Shown here: positions 38,030-51,200 of the stretch, piece by piece
Layout of the letters: each line of letters begins with the position of its first letter
Position numbering within the stretch: position 1 is the stretch's first letter
Origin: Loxodes magnus
Taxonomy: Eukaryota; Ciliophora; Karyorelictea; Loxodida; Loxodidae
Direction of reading: 5' to 3'
Assembly: GCA_946699065.1 (NCBI GenBank)
Contig: CAMPDV010000023.1
Location: forward strand, 620,001 to 684,000
DNA length: 64,000 bases
The notes under the pieces: generated by a model
Database searches by the model: none
What the model was told of the DNA's origin: nothing
What the model saw: only the letters and a program-made list of their open reading frames with translations
Made by a program: the position numbers and the translations under genes

Positions 38030-40323
38030 ATGGAACCAAATAAAAATATTGTTAGGAAAGTTGTTAAAAGGCTAGAAAATAGTGGAATCAACTCCTCTGA
38101 AAATAGCTTTCGAATTATATACTAACCATAATCTCAATCTAGGTAATAATCTCCAGGTATATCTAAGTCGTCTAAAAAACTGGTCTAATCGCTAAGATTT
38201 GCTTAAAGCTCAGCTAATAGTCCTTAATAATAGTCACCAGTAATTATGAGACCAAATACTAAACATGCTGGAAGCTAGAACATAGATATTAGTTAGAAGT
38301 AGGAAGTTTAAAATTCTTAGGTTGTTAATTAGAAAGCATTACCTTAATTAAAAAAGATTAAAAACTTACAATTGAGATAATAATCAAGGTAGCAATCTTA
38401 AAGACAAGCTCAAAGTTAACTTTTAGATTCTTCACGTAGATCTCAGTCTCCTAACCAAAGTTAGATAAATTTAAGCAGTAAGCAATAACATTAGCTATAT
38501 TTTAATAATAGTCAAATTATCAATAATCTAAATAACTAACAGGAAGATAAACCAGAAGAAACATCTTTTGATAAATTAAAAAAGATATACTAGAATCGTT
38601 AACTTCAGTAATAAAAGTATATTCAGTAGATTATTTTGAGTAGGCAGAATAAAAATAAGGAAGAAGTAAACTAACAAACTATCAAAAACTTTTAAAACCA
38701 GCAAAATAACACTAACCACTCTAAACAAAGCACTAAATAAGAAGCTATTTAAAGGCCTACAATTTTATCTCAATCTATCAATTCATAGAGTCACACTAAC
38801 TTATTTCAAAATAGTTAAAAAAATTAACACACTGCAAGGTTAAATACAGCCTATTAAAAGGTAAGAACTAAAAGCCCAATACCGTCAAACTAAAATATGA
38901 ATAACTCTGCAAGAGCTATATTCATTCCACAAACTTCTTCATCATCAAGAGAAGTTTAAAAAAATCAAAATAAAAAAAGAGTAAATATTAACGAAAGCGA
39001 AGAAATAGCTTAAAAGGATTAAAGAATAAAAGAACAAAATTCATTTTCCAATAATATTAAAGAATATAAACAGAGTAAGAAAGCAAATAGTAATATAAAC
39101 ACTAGAAACTCCTAAGATAATTATGTAGTAAATAATGTTTCTTCTAAATCAAAAACAAGACCACCATCGCCTGATTATTTATAAGAGTGCTCTCAGAAGG
39201 AAACTACAAATTCATAAAGTCAATAGAATGAAGATTAGATGCAAATGATAGATTATATAACAGAATTCTTTAGAAAGAAGAAATAATATCCTCCTACTAT
39301 CCCTGAATTCTATAAATTTGAAAAATTTATTGGAAAAGGTGCTAGTTCTAAAGTAGTTCTTGCTACTCACAAACTAACTGGATTAAAAGTAGCAATCAAA
39401 ACTATAAACAAAAAAAGAATAATGGATGAGCATTCCAAAAGAAAAGTCTTTTAAGAAGTGTTTATACTTAAGAAAATTAGACATTCATTTGTAATTAAGT
39501 TATTTGAAGTTTTCGAGTCAAGAAAACATCTTATGATAGTTATGGAAAATGCTGAAGGTGGTGATTTACTGAACTTTGTAAGATCTAGGAGGAGACTAAC
39601 AGAATATGAAGCTAAGGATATAATGAAGCAACTAATTTAAGGCTTGACTAAAATAAATGAAAATGGAGTTTTACATCGAGATATTAAGTTAGACAATATT
39701 CTAATTGATGGTAGTAATACATCAGTTAAAATATGTGACTTTGGAGTTAGCAAAATTGTTAAAAAAAACTAAATAATTTATGATCATTGTGGAACACCTG
39801 CTTACATTGCTCCTGAAATAGTAGCAGAAAAAGGATATACAGGGTTTGCTGTAGATGTATGAAGTTTGGGAGTTGTCTTGTATGCAATGATAATAGGAGC
39901 TGTACCATTTAGAGCTAAAAATTTAGCAGAATTATAAAGTTTAATTTTAAGTGGATAATATACTACCGTAGACTGAATTAGTATTGAAGCATAGAATCTA
40001 ATAGAAAGAATGCTTTAGGTTGATCCATCAGAAAGAATTACTCTTAAAGATATTTTAAAACATCCATGGATGCATTCATCATTTTAAGAAAAAAGCGTTT
40101 TATATGAGAATTTATTTAAAGCCTCTTAATTCAAATAAGAGCCTAAATGAGGAGCAATTAGTATTTTTTTAATTTAGATGAGGAAATTTTAGATGAAACT
40201 GAAAAACTTGGCTTTAATAGGTCGTATATTATTGATTGTTTAAAGGGAGAAGAAATTAACCACTGCACAACTACTTATCACCTGCTACTTTATTATAAAC
40301 ATAAACAATCAATTGCTGATTGA
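38030..40323 (+). CDS. CAMK/AMPK-like Ser/Thr protein kinase
   Basis: This 758-residue protein starts MEPNKNIVRKVVKRLENSG. The first 420 residues are Gln/Ser/Asn-rich and probably disordered. The kinase domain covers about 428-680: GKGASSK loop, VAIK lysine, HRDIKLDN catalytic loop, DFG, and CGTPAYIAPE activation segment. In DVWSLGVVLY the invariant Trp is a TGA codon (39860-39862), which fixes the code. After a 17-nt intron the C-terminus reads NEEILDETEKLGFNRSYI and NHCTTTYHLLL, a UBA-like helix bundle as in SNF1/AMPK and MARK relatives. The stop is TGA at 40321. It phosphorylates Ser/Thr; the substrate is unknown. Confidence 0.93.
40161..40177 (+). other. 17-nt intron
   Basis: GTATTTTTTTAATTTAG. 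Splicing converts a meaningless tail into the conserved NEEILDETEKLGF... UBA-like end of the kinase. Confidence 0.93.
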
Positions 40324-41208
40324 TATACTGAATAATGTTTATTAGCTAAACTTAATATTTGTTTTATTAATTTTTCTTTTTTTATTTAAACTTTCAATTA
40401 AATTATTAGTTAAAATTCTTTATCTAAACTTTATTCTAGTTACTAATGAACCTTCAAGCCTAATTAGGTTATATTTAGTTATAAAATTTGTTTGCATATA
40501 TTCATCATATATCACTCTAATTGAATTGACTCACCCATTAATATACAGAATTAATGATATTCCTAATATTTTATTAATTATTTCTTATATTTACAAATTT
40601 TAGATCGTTCAAACTTAAGTACTCGCTAGTAGTAATTTAATAATGAGAGTATTATAGTAATCTATTTATATGAAATATGGATGATATGCTAACTGAATGC
40701 TGTTCATAATAATTAAAGTTCTTTGTATTAAAAATATTGAATATAATATCTTGCTATTGCTTACTATATTAAATCCTTAGTTTTTATTAAACTAAACTAT
40801 TTAATCTTATAGCTTAGGATACCATACAACATACATTTATTATTCAACTTACCTTTTACTAATTTCTAAGCTTAATATTTTGCTTACAATCCAGCTTGCT
40901 TTTAAGGCTATTTTTTAGATGTTAAAATAAGTTTAAAATCCTTTAAATCAAGTCCACAGCGGTAGATTTAGGAAAAAATAGGACGCTTTTAAACGGCTAA
41001 ATATGTATCTCCAAGGCACTTGAGTTAATATAGTTTAATAAGATTATTAAATATGCTTTCTTTAATTTAAATAAAATAGAAAAGCAATGAAATTCAATAA
41101 AGTATAAAACTTATTGAAATTTAGACGAAAAGACTTTATTTAAAGGAATATAGCACTAAGATTAAGTTTAATACTTAGAATAAATCATATAATAATAAAT
41201 TAACTAAA
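40324..41208. other. Spacer with small GC-richer patch
   Basis: AT-rich spacer. A patch at about 40950-41030 (GTCCACAGCGG ... GGACGC ... CCAAGGCACTTGAG) is richer in GC and can fold GTCC with GGAC. It could be a small RNA or upstream control DNA, but I cannot identify it. Confidence 0.4.
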
Positions 41209-41484
41209 ATGCAAGAAAAAGATAAAGATATTGTATACTGTGAGATGCCTGATGGAAGTGATATGATTGCTGATGCTAAGTAGCAAGCCAAGGCTGCTCT
41301 TGAATAAAAGGACTCTGAAAAAGATGCTTCATTAATGATTAAATAATTCTTTGATACAAAATATTCTCCTACTTGGCACTGTATTGTTGGAAAACATTTT
41401 TCAGCTTACGTAAGCTACGAAAGTAAGAATTATATATTCTTTTATGAAGGATAGACTGCAATTTTATTATATAAACTTGGCTGA
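41209..41484 (+). CDS. DYNLL: LC8-type dynein light chain
   Basis: Ninety-one residues, the normal size for the LC8 family, encoded by one exon and ended by TGA. The conserved core is clear: [20 protein letters not shown], then [14 protein letters not shown], and the C-terminal strand [19 protein letters not shown]8 is a dimeric hub at the base of the dynein motor that also binds many linear motifs; in a ciliate it would serve cilia and cytoplasmic transport. The N-terminal [21 protein letters not shown] region is slightly longer and more acidic than in animals. Confidence 0.95.
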
Positions 41485-42477
41485 AAATTCTATTTTAACT
41501 TTTATTTTTCATTCTTAGTTCATTTACTAAATTTTATTGCTTGCTTATATTTTTACAAATAACTTCCTAATTTTTTCTTTAATTAAATTTCTTACTCTTT
41601 AAGTCTCTTATTTTACTAACCTATTTAGTGCTTGCATAATTTATAAAAATAAGGATTTTAATACTAAAAATAATGAAAACTAAACTAAAATAATTTAAGA
41701 TATTGGTTATAAAGGATGTAGCTAAATTAGCATTGTATAATTGTATCTAAACTATTAATTTACGATTCCTTTATCTTTTAGCAGTTAAAGATTCTATAAG
41801 CTAATTAATTTCAATCTGTATAATTAATTCTATAATCTAACTTCTTCTTATAATCAGTATCAATGTTTCATTATAGATATTATAACATACATCAAAACTT
41901 AATTGTTTAGATTTGAGTGTAGCCTTAAACTAATGGGATATGCTTATAACTATAAAAATATAATTTGATATGACATCAAAGGCATTTTCTTATAAGGTTA
42001 TCTGATTGTTATATAAAGCTTAAATAGTTAATACTATAATTACCCTTTTAAATAACTATAATTTCCTTTACTAATTGTAAAGCTGCTAATACGCTACTAG
42101 AGTAGAATTTTATAATGTGAATGTATGTTCATTAAATACTTTCCATTGTAAAGTTTATTTATAAAGCATGAAGTATATAACTGCAATACTCTTCATACTT
42201 ACCTGATCTCAAGAGAATAATATAATAGATAGATATAATCTTTTTATTAATTAGATAGCTATATCTAACTTGCTTATAGTGCTTTTGCATTTAACAGAAC
42301 TTATATAGCTAAATAGATATTAGGACTTGCTATTAGAATAAAATAAGAAGTTAGAAATTATAGGGAAGTGTAAATGAAGAGAGAGAAGTTAAATATAGGT
42401 TTTTAATTAATAATACATCGCTTATCTTTAAATAAGGTAATTCAAGTAGGTTTTCAATTTAATTGGAAAGTCTTTAA
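41485..42477. other. AT-rich spacer
   Basis: No coding frame or RNA was recognised between the dynein light chain and the phosphatase gene. Confidence 0.6.
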
Positions 42478-44844
42478 ATGGAAGAAAAGAAGTGAATTTA
42501 GGATTTGGAAGGTCCATAAAGAAAAGTGGATTTTTCCTATTCTTTTATATCTTCTAATAACAAATTTTTAGAAATTGAAAAGCCTATTGATCTCAATAGT
42601 TTTATTGAGCATTTTAAATAAAGAAACTTGTTTGAGGAATTTTTACTTCTGGACAAATGTACTTAAACAGCTTAACATAAGTAGAATAGAATATAATAAG
42701 ATATTAGTAATGCCCATAAGAACAAGTATAAGACATTTGTTCCTTACAAGCATAACAGCGTTTAATTATAATCTAAAAATTATATCAATGCTAGTTGAAT
42801 TGATGGAGTTAAGGTACCCAATTATTACATTGCTAGCTAATGTCCTCTTGAAACTACATTTGACGATTTCTGAGAAATGATTAATGAAAATGATGTAAGA
42901 AATATCATAATGCTGACTAAGTGCTTCGAAGGAAAAATAGAAAAATGCTTTGAATATTTTCCAGAGAATTAGCAAATAAAGAAAATGAAGAACTGAAAGA
43001 TATAACTGTTTTAGGAATACAAGCCTACAGTATCGCTAATAGTTAGAGATATTTGGGTTCAAAATACTTAATCATAGTAACCTAAAAAATAAATCACTCA
43101 CATTCAATTTACCTAATGATAAGATCATTCTTTACCAGATATAAAGGCAGAATATGTTTCCATCTGTTGACTTTTGAATTTTATGAAAACTGGAAAGCAT
43201 CCTTTTCTAGTTCATTGTACTGCAGGAATAGGAAGAACAGGAGTATTAATAAGTCTAGCAAATCTCACAACTTGTATAGACGAGCAAGTGAGAGTTAGTG
43301 TCTTCGGAACTGTTAGAAAATTAAGAGAGTAGAGATATGGAATGATAGACTCCTTAGATTAGTATACATTCATTTATCAATTTATAGAATAGTACTTAGT
43401 TTAAAGTTAAGTAGCTTAAAGGAATTAGGAGTCTTATAGATAGAACGAACCGGGAACTATGGACTATTCACATACAGATGTTTTTTCCTTCTAGGATACA
43501 GCTGGATAAACAATTAATATAATAGAGGAAATTTTATAAGGTAAGGATAATAAGAGACTGCTATCTTAATCTTTTTCCAAAATGTCAGATGAACTTATTA
43601 TGTCCAAAAATGATTTAAGTTAAGTCCAGCTAGAGCAATAAAAAGAGCCGTCTTGTTAAACATAAAATTAAGAAAAGATGTCTTAATAATATATACTAGT
43701 TTAGCAAAATAGCGACCAATCCCTTAAAAAATAGTAAATTATCAATAATCAGGCTGAATAGGATATAGTGGATTAATATTAAATTAAAATTATTGAGGTA
43801 AATGAAACTGAAGAAAAGTCTAATTTGATGATCAATTAAAAAGAAATTAATTAATAAATAACTTAAATAACTACTGAAAATTTTGAATAGCTAAAAGATA
43901 AAAAAGGAGAATTTTTTACTCTTGTTGAGAAATAAAGCAAAATTTGCAAATGGACTATTTAAAATAGCAAATCATCAATCAAACAATTTGCTAATCAGAA
44001 TCTCAATATTTGTAGAATTTTAATACTAGACAATGATAAAATTTGATTAACAGATGGAGAAAAATAGTTTTTATTAAACTCAAATAATGAATTTAAGAAT
44101 TTATAAAATCTAGTAATAAGGAGAAAGTCAGTTTGAGCAACTTATGTAAGAACAACTAGTGGATTTAACCAGAACGTATATATAATTTCAGGAATTAGAG
44201 ATAAAAATTAGATTTTATAAAAGTGTGAAATGCTAGATTTGACTTCACATAAAAACAAATAACTTTCTGATATTTAAAATAAAAACTTATAGACATAAAT
44301 ATAGCAAAACGATTTCAAGTTTGCTAACCCTTTGTGCTCTAATTTATATTCAATTTATTTATTTCTGAGTCAAATTTATGAATACTAAATCATTAATGAT
44401 GTTTGAATTGAGGTAGGTTCTGTTTAGATTTTGAATGACATCTCTCAAGTAGTATACTTTGCTGTATCTAAAAATAATTAGATAATTACGTTTAGTAAAT
44501 ATGGAAAAGTATCTCAATATTTACCAGGATAACCTCATGTAGTGTTCAACAACAGCCAATCTGATTTCTAAAATGATAGTGCGAGCTAAATATCAAGCAA
44601 CAGAAGTCAATCAAATTCGAGTTATTTCATAAACTCAGGACGTAATTAGAGCTCTAATTTTAAGAAACTAGGCAACTGTATTTACAATCTTTAGTGTAAG
44701 ACTAATCCTATTTGTTTTGACAATTTTGTCTATTTTATCGAAATGGACGGAGATTCGTATATGTATAATATTGAAAAAAAGACATGGAAGAAAATAAAAA
44801 TATCAGAAGATAAAAAAAACAATTCCTGCTGTAACATTTACTGA
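42478..44844 (+). CDS. Protein tyrosine phosphatase with kelch-like C-terminus
   Basis: A 788-residue protein in one frame. The classical tyrosine phosphatase domain (about 60-310) shows KNYINASWIDG, the WPD loop as WQDHSLPD (general acid kept), and the signature HCTAGIGRTG with catalytic Cys247 and the Arg in place. A Gln-rich linker (about 320-480) follows. The last 300 residues contain beta-propeller-like repeats (VYIISGIRD, IINDVWIEVGS, FVYFIEMDGDSYMYNIEKK) that resemble kelch blades; that assignment is inference. TGA encodes Trp at many sites, for example NASWIDG and NDVWIEV, the last 438 nt before the stop. The enzyme removes phosphate from tyrosine, and the propeller may choose the target. 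The overlapping short open stretches in other frames are shadows. Confidence 0.9.
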
Positions 44845-45496
44845 CAAATTGAACTTCTCAATTATAGTAATCTTTATTAATTTCTGTAATTAATAAATTA
44901 TATCTTATTGCTGCTCTATTTAGTTTAGTCTTTCTTAAATAGTATTAAATTATCTCTCTTTGTGTAGCTTCTTAATACTCTTATAAAAGCTACTAATCCT
45001 TTTTCCTGCCCATTATTTTAACCAAAGCTTTTTTTAAAAAATTACTTTTACAATTTTAGTTTCTTAACTTTATTTAATGAAAAGAAATACATAAATAAAT
45101 AATAAAAATTATGAGATTTAATAAATCCTTAAACAGGTATAATAATAGTAGAAATTTGTTAATTAAATAATATAAATAAAGTAGAGAGTCTTTGACTCTT
45201 TAATAATTACCTAATGATTAACCCATAATAAACTTTACATTCTTGCGATTAACTTGTAATAATGATTTTAGAAGGATCGAAAAAGTAAAGCTTTAAGAAG
45301 CATTATTTAATTAATGAAATTATTATTAAATACTTTTTGCTAAAATAATTTAACTTTTATATAACTATCATTAGTTTAAGTGCAAATATTTAATAGTAAC
45401 TAAGTAGATAATATTTTATATTATTAAAAAAGAAAAATTATTAACTTTATAATATAAAGCAGCTAAATATATGAACTACTAAATATAGCTCTTTAA
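44845..45496. other. Spacer between convergent genes
   Basis: AT-rich 0.65-kb spacer with no recognised feature. Confidence 0.6.
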
Positions 45497-47674
45497 TCAT
45501 TTTTTATTAAAAATAGAAAATCTTTTATGCTCTTTCTAATTAAATTTAATTGAAGCTCTCTTTTTAGTAGAATCTAAGGACTTAATTGCTTGACTTTGAT
45601 TAAATCAATTTGCAGAATCTTAATTATTGGCAGTTTATTATTGCTCACTATTTAATTATTATTTTTTTACTTTTTCTGAATTAGACAACTAGATTCTTTA
45701 CGTAAATCACTTTAATTTTTGTTTTTCAAATTCTAACTGGTTCAGATTAGATTCTTAAACCTTAGATTCGTCTTACCCATCGCTTTAGTTAGAGGTTTAC
45801 TCATTACTCCTTTATAAAAACGAATTATTTCTTGAATTAAATTTACTTAGAAATGATTATCTAGATTAACTTTAAAAATAGTTCTACTCTACATTTTTTA
45901 TTGATTCAGGAGATTTTTCAATAGTTTAAAGATCATTAATATCATGAACATCATTACTTTCTTAAATATTCTAATTCTACTCTTATTTTTAAATAAAATT
46001 AGCAAGAATTACTTTTTAATTCTGTTTCTATTACTCTTTAATCTTTTGTCGATTCCATTCATCATACATCCTTACTTTTTATTTAGATCACTTAGATTGC
46101 TTCTTTTTAAAATTTTTAACTAAAACTTACGTATGCTAGATATCACTATCTAATTACTATTTTGTACTTAGAAGGTTTGAAATGAACGTTACAGTATTTT
46201 CATCATAGGATTTTATATCTTAAATAATTTTTTACTTCTTAGTTTAATAATACTTGGTTATATTAATTGGAGTTCAGAATTTCTAGTTAATTTTTTGATC
46301 TACAAATATCTGCATTTCAGATTTATCTGTAGGATCTAGTGAAACTAAAGATTTAATCTTTTTATTAATAGCCTCCATTCTTCTTTATTTTACTTAAGTA
46401 TTATCATGAAAAATATTTTTGATACCTGACTAATTTTATAATTTATCTTGATATTTTTACTATTCTATTTAGTTTTAAGACTCCAGTTTTCTGATTCTTT
46501 ATATTTCCTCTAGTATATTCTCATCTACTGAAGCTTTCTTTTAGTTATTCTTTATTTAAGGCTAATGTTCCAAAATTTGATATTCTTTAGGTAAATGAAT
46601 TCGATTAGATTTCAATCTTCCAAATTTTCTACGATTAGACTTTAAAAACTCTTTTGAGTCTTTTATTGAATTCAAATCCAGATAGAAGCTTATGTTTTCA
46701 GATTTGCTTGTAGCGGGTCTGTATTTAATTCTTTAAGTTGGAGCTTCAGTTCAATTTGGTTCTTTTACAAACATCAAATCATTAATTATCTCTTTTTGCA
46801 TTTAAACTTTTTCTAAAAGGTGTTTTTTTTATTGCGTCAGGAGTTGTTTTTTACCTTACTTATACATATCTGAAGTTCATGGATTATGCACTCTATTTTT
46901 TGAATATTTTTGCATTCTTTTTCATTATTATCGAGATTTTATTTATCTACATTCTGTTTTTATTAGTACTGATTTAGTTCTTTTCTATAAATTTTTACAA
47001 CTTTTAATTATTTCATCCGCCTTTTGACCCAATTTAGTCTCAAACAAATTAAAAAAAGAACCAGGCTAAGAATGAGATATTCTTTCGTTTAATTTTTGCT
47101 CCTAAAAAGCAAAATTAGAAGGAGATTTTTAAAAATTGTTGGTTAAACTTCTGTTCGAAAAAATTCCACTACTTGAGAGAGAATTTTAATAACTTTTTCC
47201 TTTAAGGAAAACTTCAGAATAACTTTATTATTCCATTTTAGTTTCATTCTCTGTATCACATTCAATATTCTAAAAGTTTTCATAGTCAGATTTTGAAGAT
47301 GCTTTAGTTGGGTATTTTCTAATTAAATCGTTTTTTTTACTTTTGGTATTTTATTTCTCTATTCCTTAGTTCTTAATTTTTCCTAAAATACCACTTTTTA
47401 TGAAGCTCATTTATGACTTAATCTACTGCTTTGTGCTTTTTTTAATTTGTTCTTCTTATTATAACTTTATTTATTCTAGCTACTTTTAAGATAACTTATT
47501 GTAATAGTCTTAAACAGTGCTTTATGATGCTTCTTTTATTATCTTGCTATTCTAAATTTTAGTAGTGATGGTTTCTATTTTAAACTACTTTTCAGGAGGA
47601 ATAAATATCTCTGAAGATGATTACATAACATTTTGCTTAACTTTTGTAGGAAATGGGTTAAAAAAGGAATTCAT
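45497..47674 (-). CDS. Charged Lys/Gln/Ser-rich unknown protein
   Basis: A 725-residue protein in one frame from MNSFFNPFPTKVKQNVM to RFSIFNKK before TGA (45497). It has no membrane span. Polar, disordered-looking stretches alternate with coiled-coil segments (QQKKHLLEKVQMQKEIINDL, DENILEEIQRIRKLESQ, KQVRMYDEWNRQKIKEQQK-like). A more ordered central block (SENISFYLDLNSIKDSKEF, RIHLPKEYQILEH) may be a short conserved domain. TGA encodes Trp in several places (PNWTEAP, KFWTPIN, ANWFNQ), the last only 108 nt before the stop, the shortest distance measured here. I do not recognise the family. A microtubule- or cilia-associated role would fit its composition but is not shown. Confidence 0.7.
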
Positions 47675-50288
47675 TCTTTTTAAATATCTAATTTATTTTA
47701 ATCTTCAGCTTTAGTTAAGATAATTCTAGCTATAGTTAAATGTTTAGTTTAATTTAAACTATTTTATATCCAAAATTTGTATGCTTTATTATATAAAATA
47801 ACCATTCATTCCTTTATCCTCCTATTTATTTTAGTACCTTTAAATTTTAAGTAGAATTAATGAATTGATAAAAGGAATAATTAATATGGCTATTATTTCT
47901 AGAGTCAAGCTAATTCTTAAAAATAGTTACTGTTTATCTTTATTATTAATAAACTAACTGCATATTTTGCAAAATAACTTATATAAATATTGCTATTATT
48001 AAACATAAGTATTACATTGCTCCTATATTTACTTGCTTCCTTTATTTAAGTAATAGTATAATTAACTAAGGTATAAAGATAGCAGAAATAAAGTTAAGAA
48101 GAAATGGCAAATAAGAAATAGAATGATTTAATACTTATTCTATCTTTATTAATTTATTCTAATTATCCTTTAATTAAGAAGCTTATTCAATTACTCAAGT
48201 AGTAAGATATCATTTACATCTTTCTTTTTTCAACTTTATAAAAGATTCCCCAATTATTACAGTGTTAATCAATTAAAATACTAATTTGAAAATACTAGAA
48301 ATCATAAATTAGCTAATAATAAATATTGCATTTCCTTAGTTTTTTCAGTTTAAATTTCTCAATAGTAATAAAAGTAAACAGGGAAATAAGTGAACTATTA
48401 ATACTTGTGTCTGCTATATTTAAGCAAATTTACTAATTAAGATAGTAAAATCTCTAATACATATTTATTACTTAGCAGCTTAACCTAATAAATTTATTTA
48501 TTTACTATTTATTAAGTTTTTTCTCTTTAAAATTGGATATTACTATAAACTTAGTTCCTACATTCAGCTTTATCCTTATCAACTTACAATTACAATAGAA
48601 GAAATAACAGAAAAATTAAAAGATAATAAGATAATAGTAAGCTCTATTTTGTTAAGAATAAAATAGATTAAGCCAAATTCTTAAAATATTATTAAATCAA
48701 GTTTTTCATACTAAAGCATTTAAATTTTTAGGCTTAGATCTGATAAAAAATAAAGTTATTTAGGATAAATAAAAATACCAAAAGTGAATTTAAAATAGTT
48801 ATTATAAAGCATAATAAATAAGTTATAATAGATTTAAGTATTCTAAATACTTCTATTATTTTATTATCTATTCTATTATAAATATTTTGTGACTTTCTTC
48901 TAACTTATAAAAAACAAATACAATGGAAGCAAATCAAAGAAAGGAAATTTAAATTACTAAAATATTTGTAGTTCTTTTTTAAATCTACTACATGCTGCTT
49001 TTAGCACAAAGTTTAAAATTTGAAATAAAAAATCCTAAACAGATTTTATATTGCATAAATTTGATTAACAATTTATTTGGAATCAGGTATTTTAAATTTA
49101 AATAAAAAGGCATCAATTTAAGGGAATAAAATGACTTAAAATAGTATCTTTATAAGTTATAAGAATAATAAAGTTATATAAGTAAAGCAAAGATTTAGTA
49201 TGTTATAGCTTTTAGCTTTCTTAATTGCATATTTTTAATTTGATTAAATAGATTTCTTTTATTAGTTTAAATCATATCCTTATATCTTAGCTTCATTCTA
49301 TTTGATAAGCTAGTTTTGATAGAATTAATTTAAGTAAATAAATCTTTAAATGAAGAGAATTATGTTTTTTAGAGGCTTATATATTTTAAACAACCAAACA
49401 AGGGTAATATTTAATAAAAAATAGATAAAAATAGGTATTTTGCTAATTATAGAGTACTTTATTAAATTGATTTAAAAGAAGCCAAATAAAGATCAATGTA
49501 TGTAATTATGCAAATGAAAAAGAAGCTATAAAAATTATATAAGGCATATGAACAATTTACTGCTTGAAATTGATGATTTAATTATCTTAAAAATTATATA
49601 AATATAATAGATAAGCTTAACAGAAACTATACATCTTTGTAACAATACTAAAAATAAGTTCTTAGATAAAATATCGTTCTACATAAAATTATAGAGCTAA
49701 ATTATTGCTTATATTAATGTTTTGAGATATAATAATTACATTTTATTAGCCTACTTATTTAATAATTTTAGACATTTGCTAATTAAATGTTTACTTGCTG
49801 ACACTTTTGATTTAACCTCTTTATAATTATTAGTTTAGGTTTTTTAAGTCTACATATGAGGTTTTTCATTAAAAATAGATTTAGTAATTTGTATTTTCTT
49901 CATTATTTTGAATTTTATAAAAGTTTGATAAAGAAGATAGCAGATGATAAATAGCTAAATCAAAAATACTTGTGGAATACATGAAGCTTTAATAAAGCAG
50001 GCATATTTTTATTTACCTAATAAATTGATTAGTTCTGCTTATTGAAATTATAAAGCAATTAACCTACCTGCAAAATAAAGATACAGATGAAAGTAATTAA
50101 TTGGTTGAACATTTATGATTAAACTAAAATTAGGTAGCTAAATTTCTAATAAATTGATAAAAGTAAATTCAAAATAACTAGATAAAAGATTCAGTCGTTT
50201 AATTTAAATTAAAGTTAAGAGGGTTTGTTCTTATGATTTCTTATAAAGTAAATTTATAAACCTACCTGTATTATTTTATAATTCAAAA
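47675..50288. other. 2.6-kb AT-rich gene-free block
   Basis: Divergent intergenic region with no coding frame, RNA gene or clear repeat. The context just before 50289 is AATTCAAAAATG. Confidence 0.6.
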
Positions 50289-51200
50289 ATGCTACAAACC
50301 TAAAATTACTCCAACTACGGCTGCACTTCTTTAATCTATAACTATGTTCCTGATAAATCCCAGGTTTTTTTCAAGACTGAACTTTGTAAGAACTGAATGA
50401 ATTATGGGATTTGTCCCTACGATAAACACTGTAAATTTGCTCATGGATAGAAAGAGCTAAAATAAAAAGAGATACATAATACATTCTACCGAACACGCCA
50501 TTGCTAAAAATTTTTTACAGATGGTTGGTGTCCTTATGGTATAAGATGTAATTTTTTACATGATGATAGGAGTTTGGAGTCTATTAAACTGAACAGTCTA
50601 TATTACACACTTTTACTCCGAAACTAGGCGTTGAAACAATGCAAAGGTTACTAATCTAGAAGACTAAAGATATTTTAAAGGCTTGTAAATTAGGGAAATT
50701 TAGATGTTCCCTTTCTTTTTGAATAAAAAAATTTATTTTTTTATAACGAGAATTAAAAATAGCAACACAAACATTTTGAAGATGCCAAATAGCAAAATGA
50801 AAGCTAAGTATTGAATTGCTAGGACCTTGAGTTTATAAATTTTCTTCAACTACTTTCTACAAATGAAAATCAAGATTTATCAATTTAATGCGAAATGAAG
50901 TTCTTACTAGATGATGATGAGTATATTAATTCATTAGCCACTGATTCTGTCACAGGAGTCCTAGCTACAAAAGACAACAACTAATTCCAAAGTTCTTTTA
51001 TAGAACTTTAAGATAATCAACTTGTATAATAAGAAGACAAGCAAAATGAAATTGCTTCAGCCTAATAAACTCTAGAAAAGGAAAATTAAGAGCAAGAAGA
51101 TAACAAAAAATACAGGTAGTCTTAGAAATTTGAAATATCTGCTGACTTATAGTTTACTTTTAAGAGAAGTTTGTCACTAGATTTGAAGAGTCGATAGTGA
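50289..51200 (+). CDS. Tandem CCCH zinc-finger protein (TTP/ZFP36-like)
   Basis: A 303-residue, single-exon protein ending at TGA (51198). Two zinc fingers of the form C-x8-C-x5-C-x3-H lie near residues 33-52 (CKNWMNYGICPYDKHCKFAH) and 70-90 (CQKFFTDGWCPYGIRCNFLH). Each is preceded by the lead-in FFKTELC or FYRTRHC, close to the family's YKTELC. This tandem arrangement is typical of tristetraprolin-like proteins that bind AU-rich elements in mRNA and promote decay. The rest is acidic and Gln-rich. The W in KNWMNYG is a TGA codon. It probably acts in cytoplasmic mRNA turnover. Confidence 0.9.

Noticed and set aside
43116..43298. 60-aa plus-strand frame
   Set aside because: It is an out-of-frame shadow of the phosphatase catalytic region.
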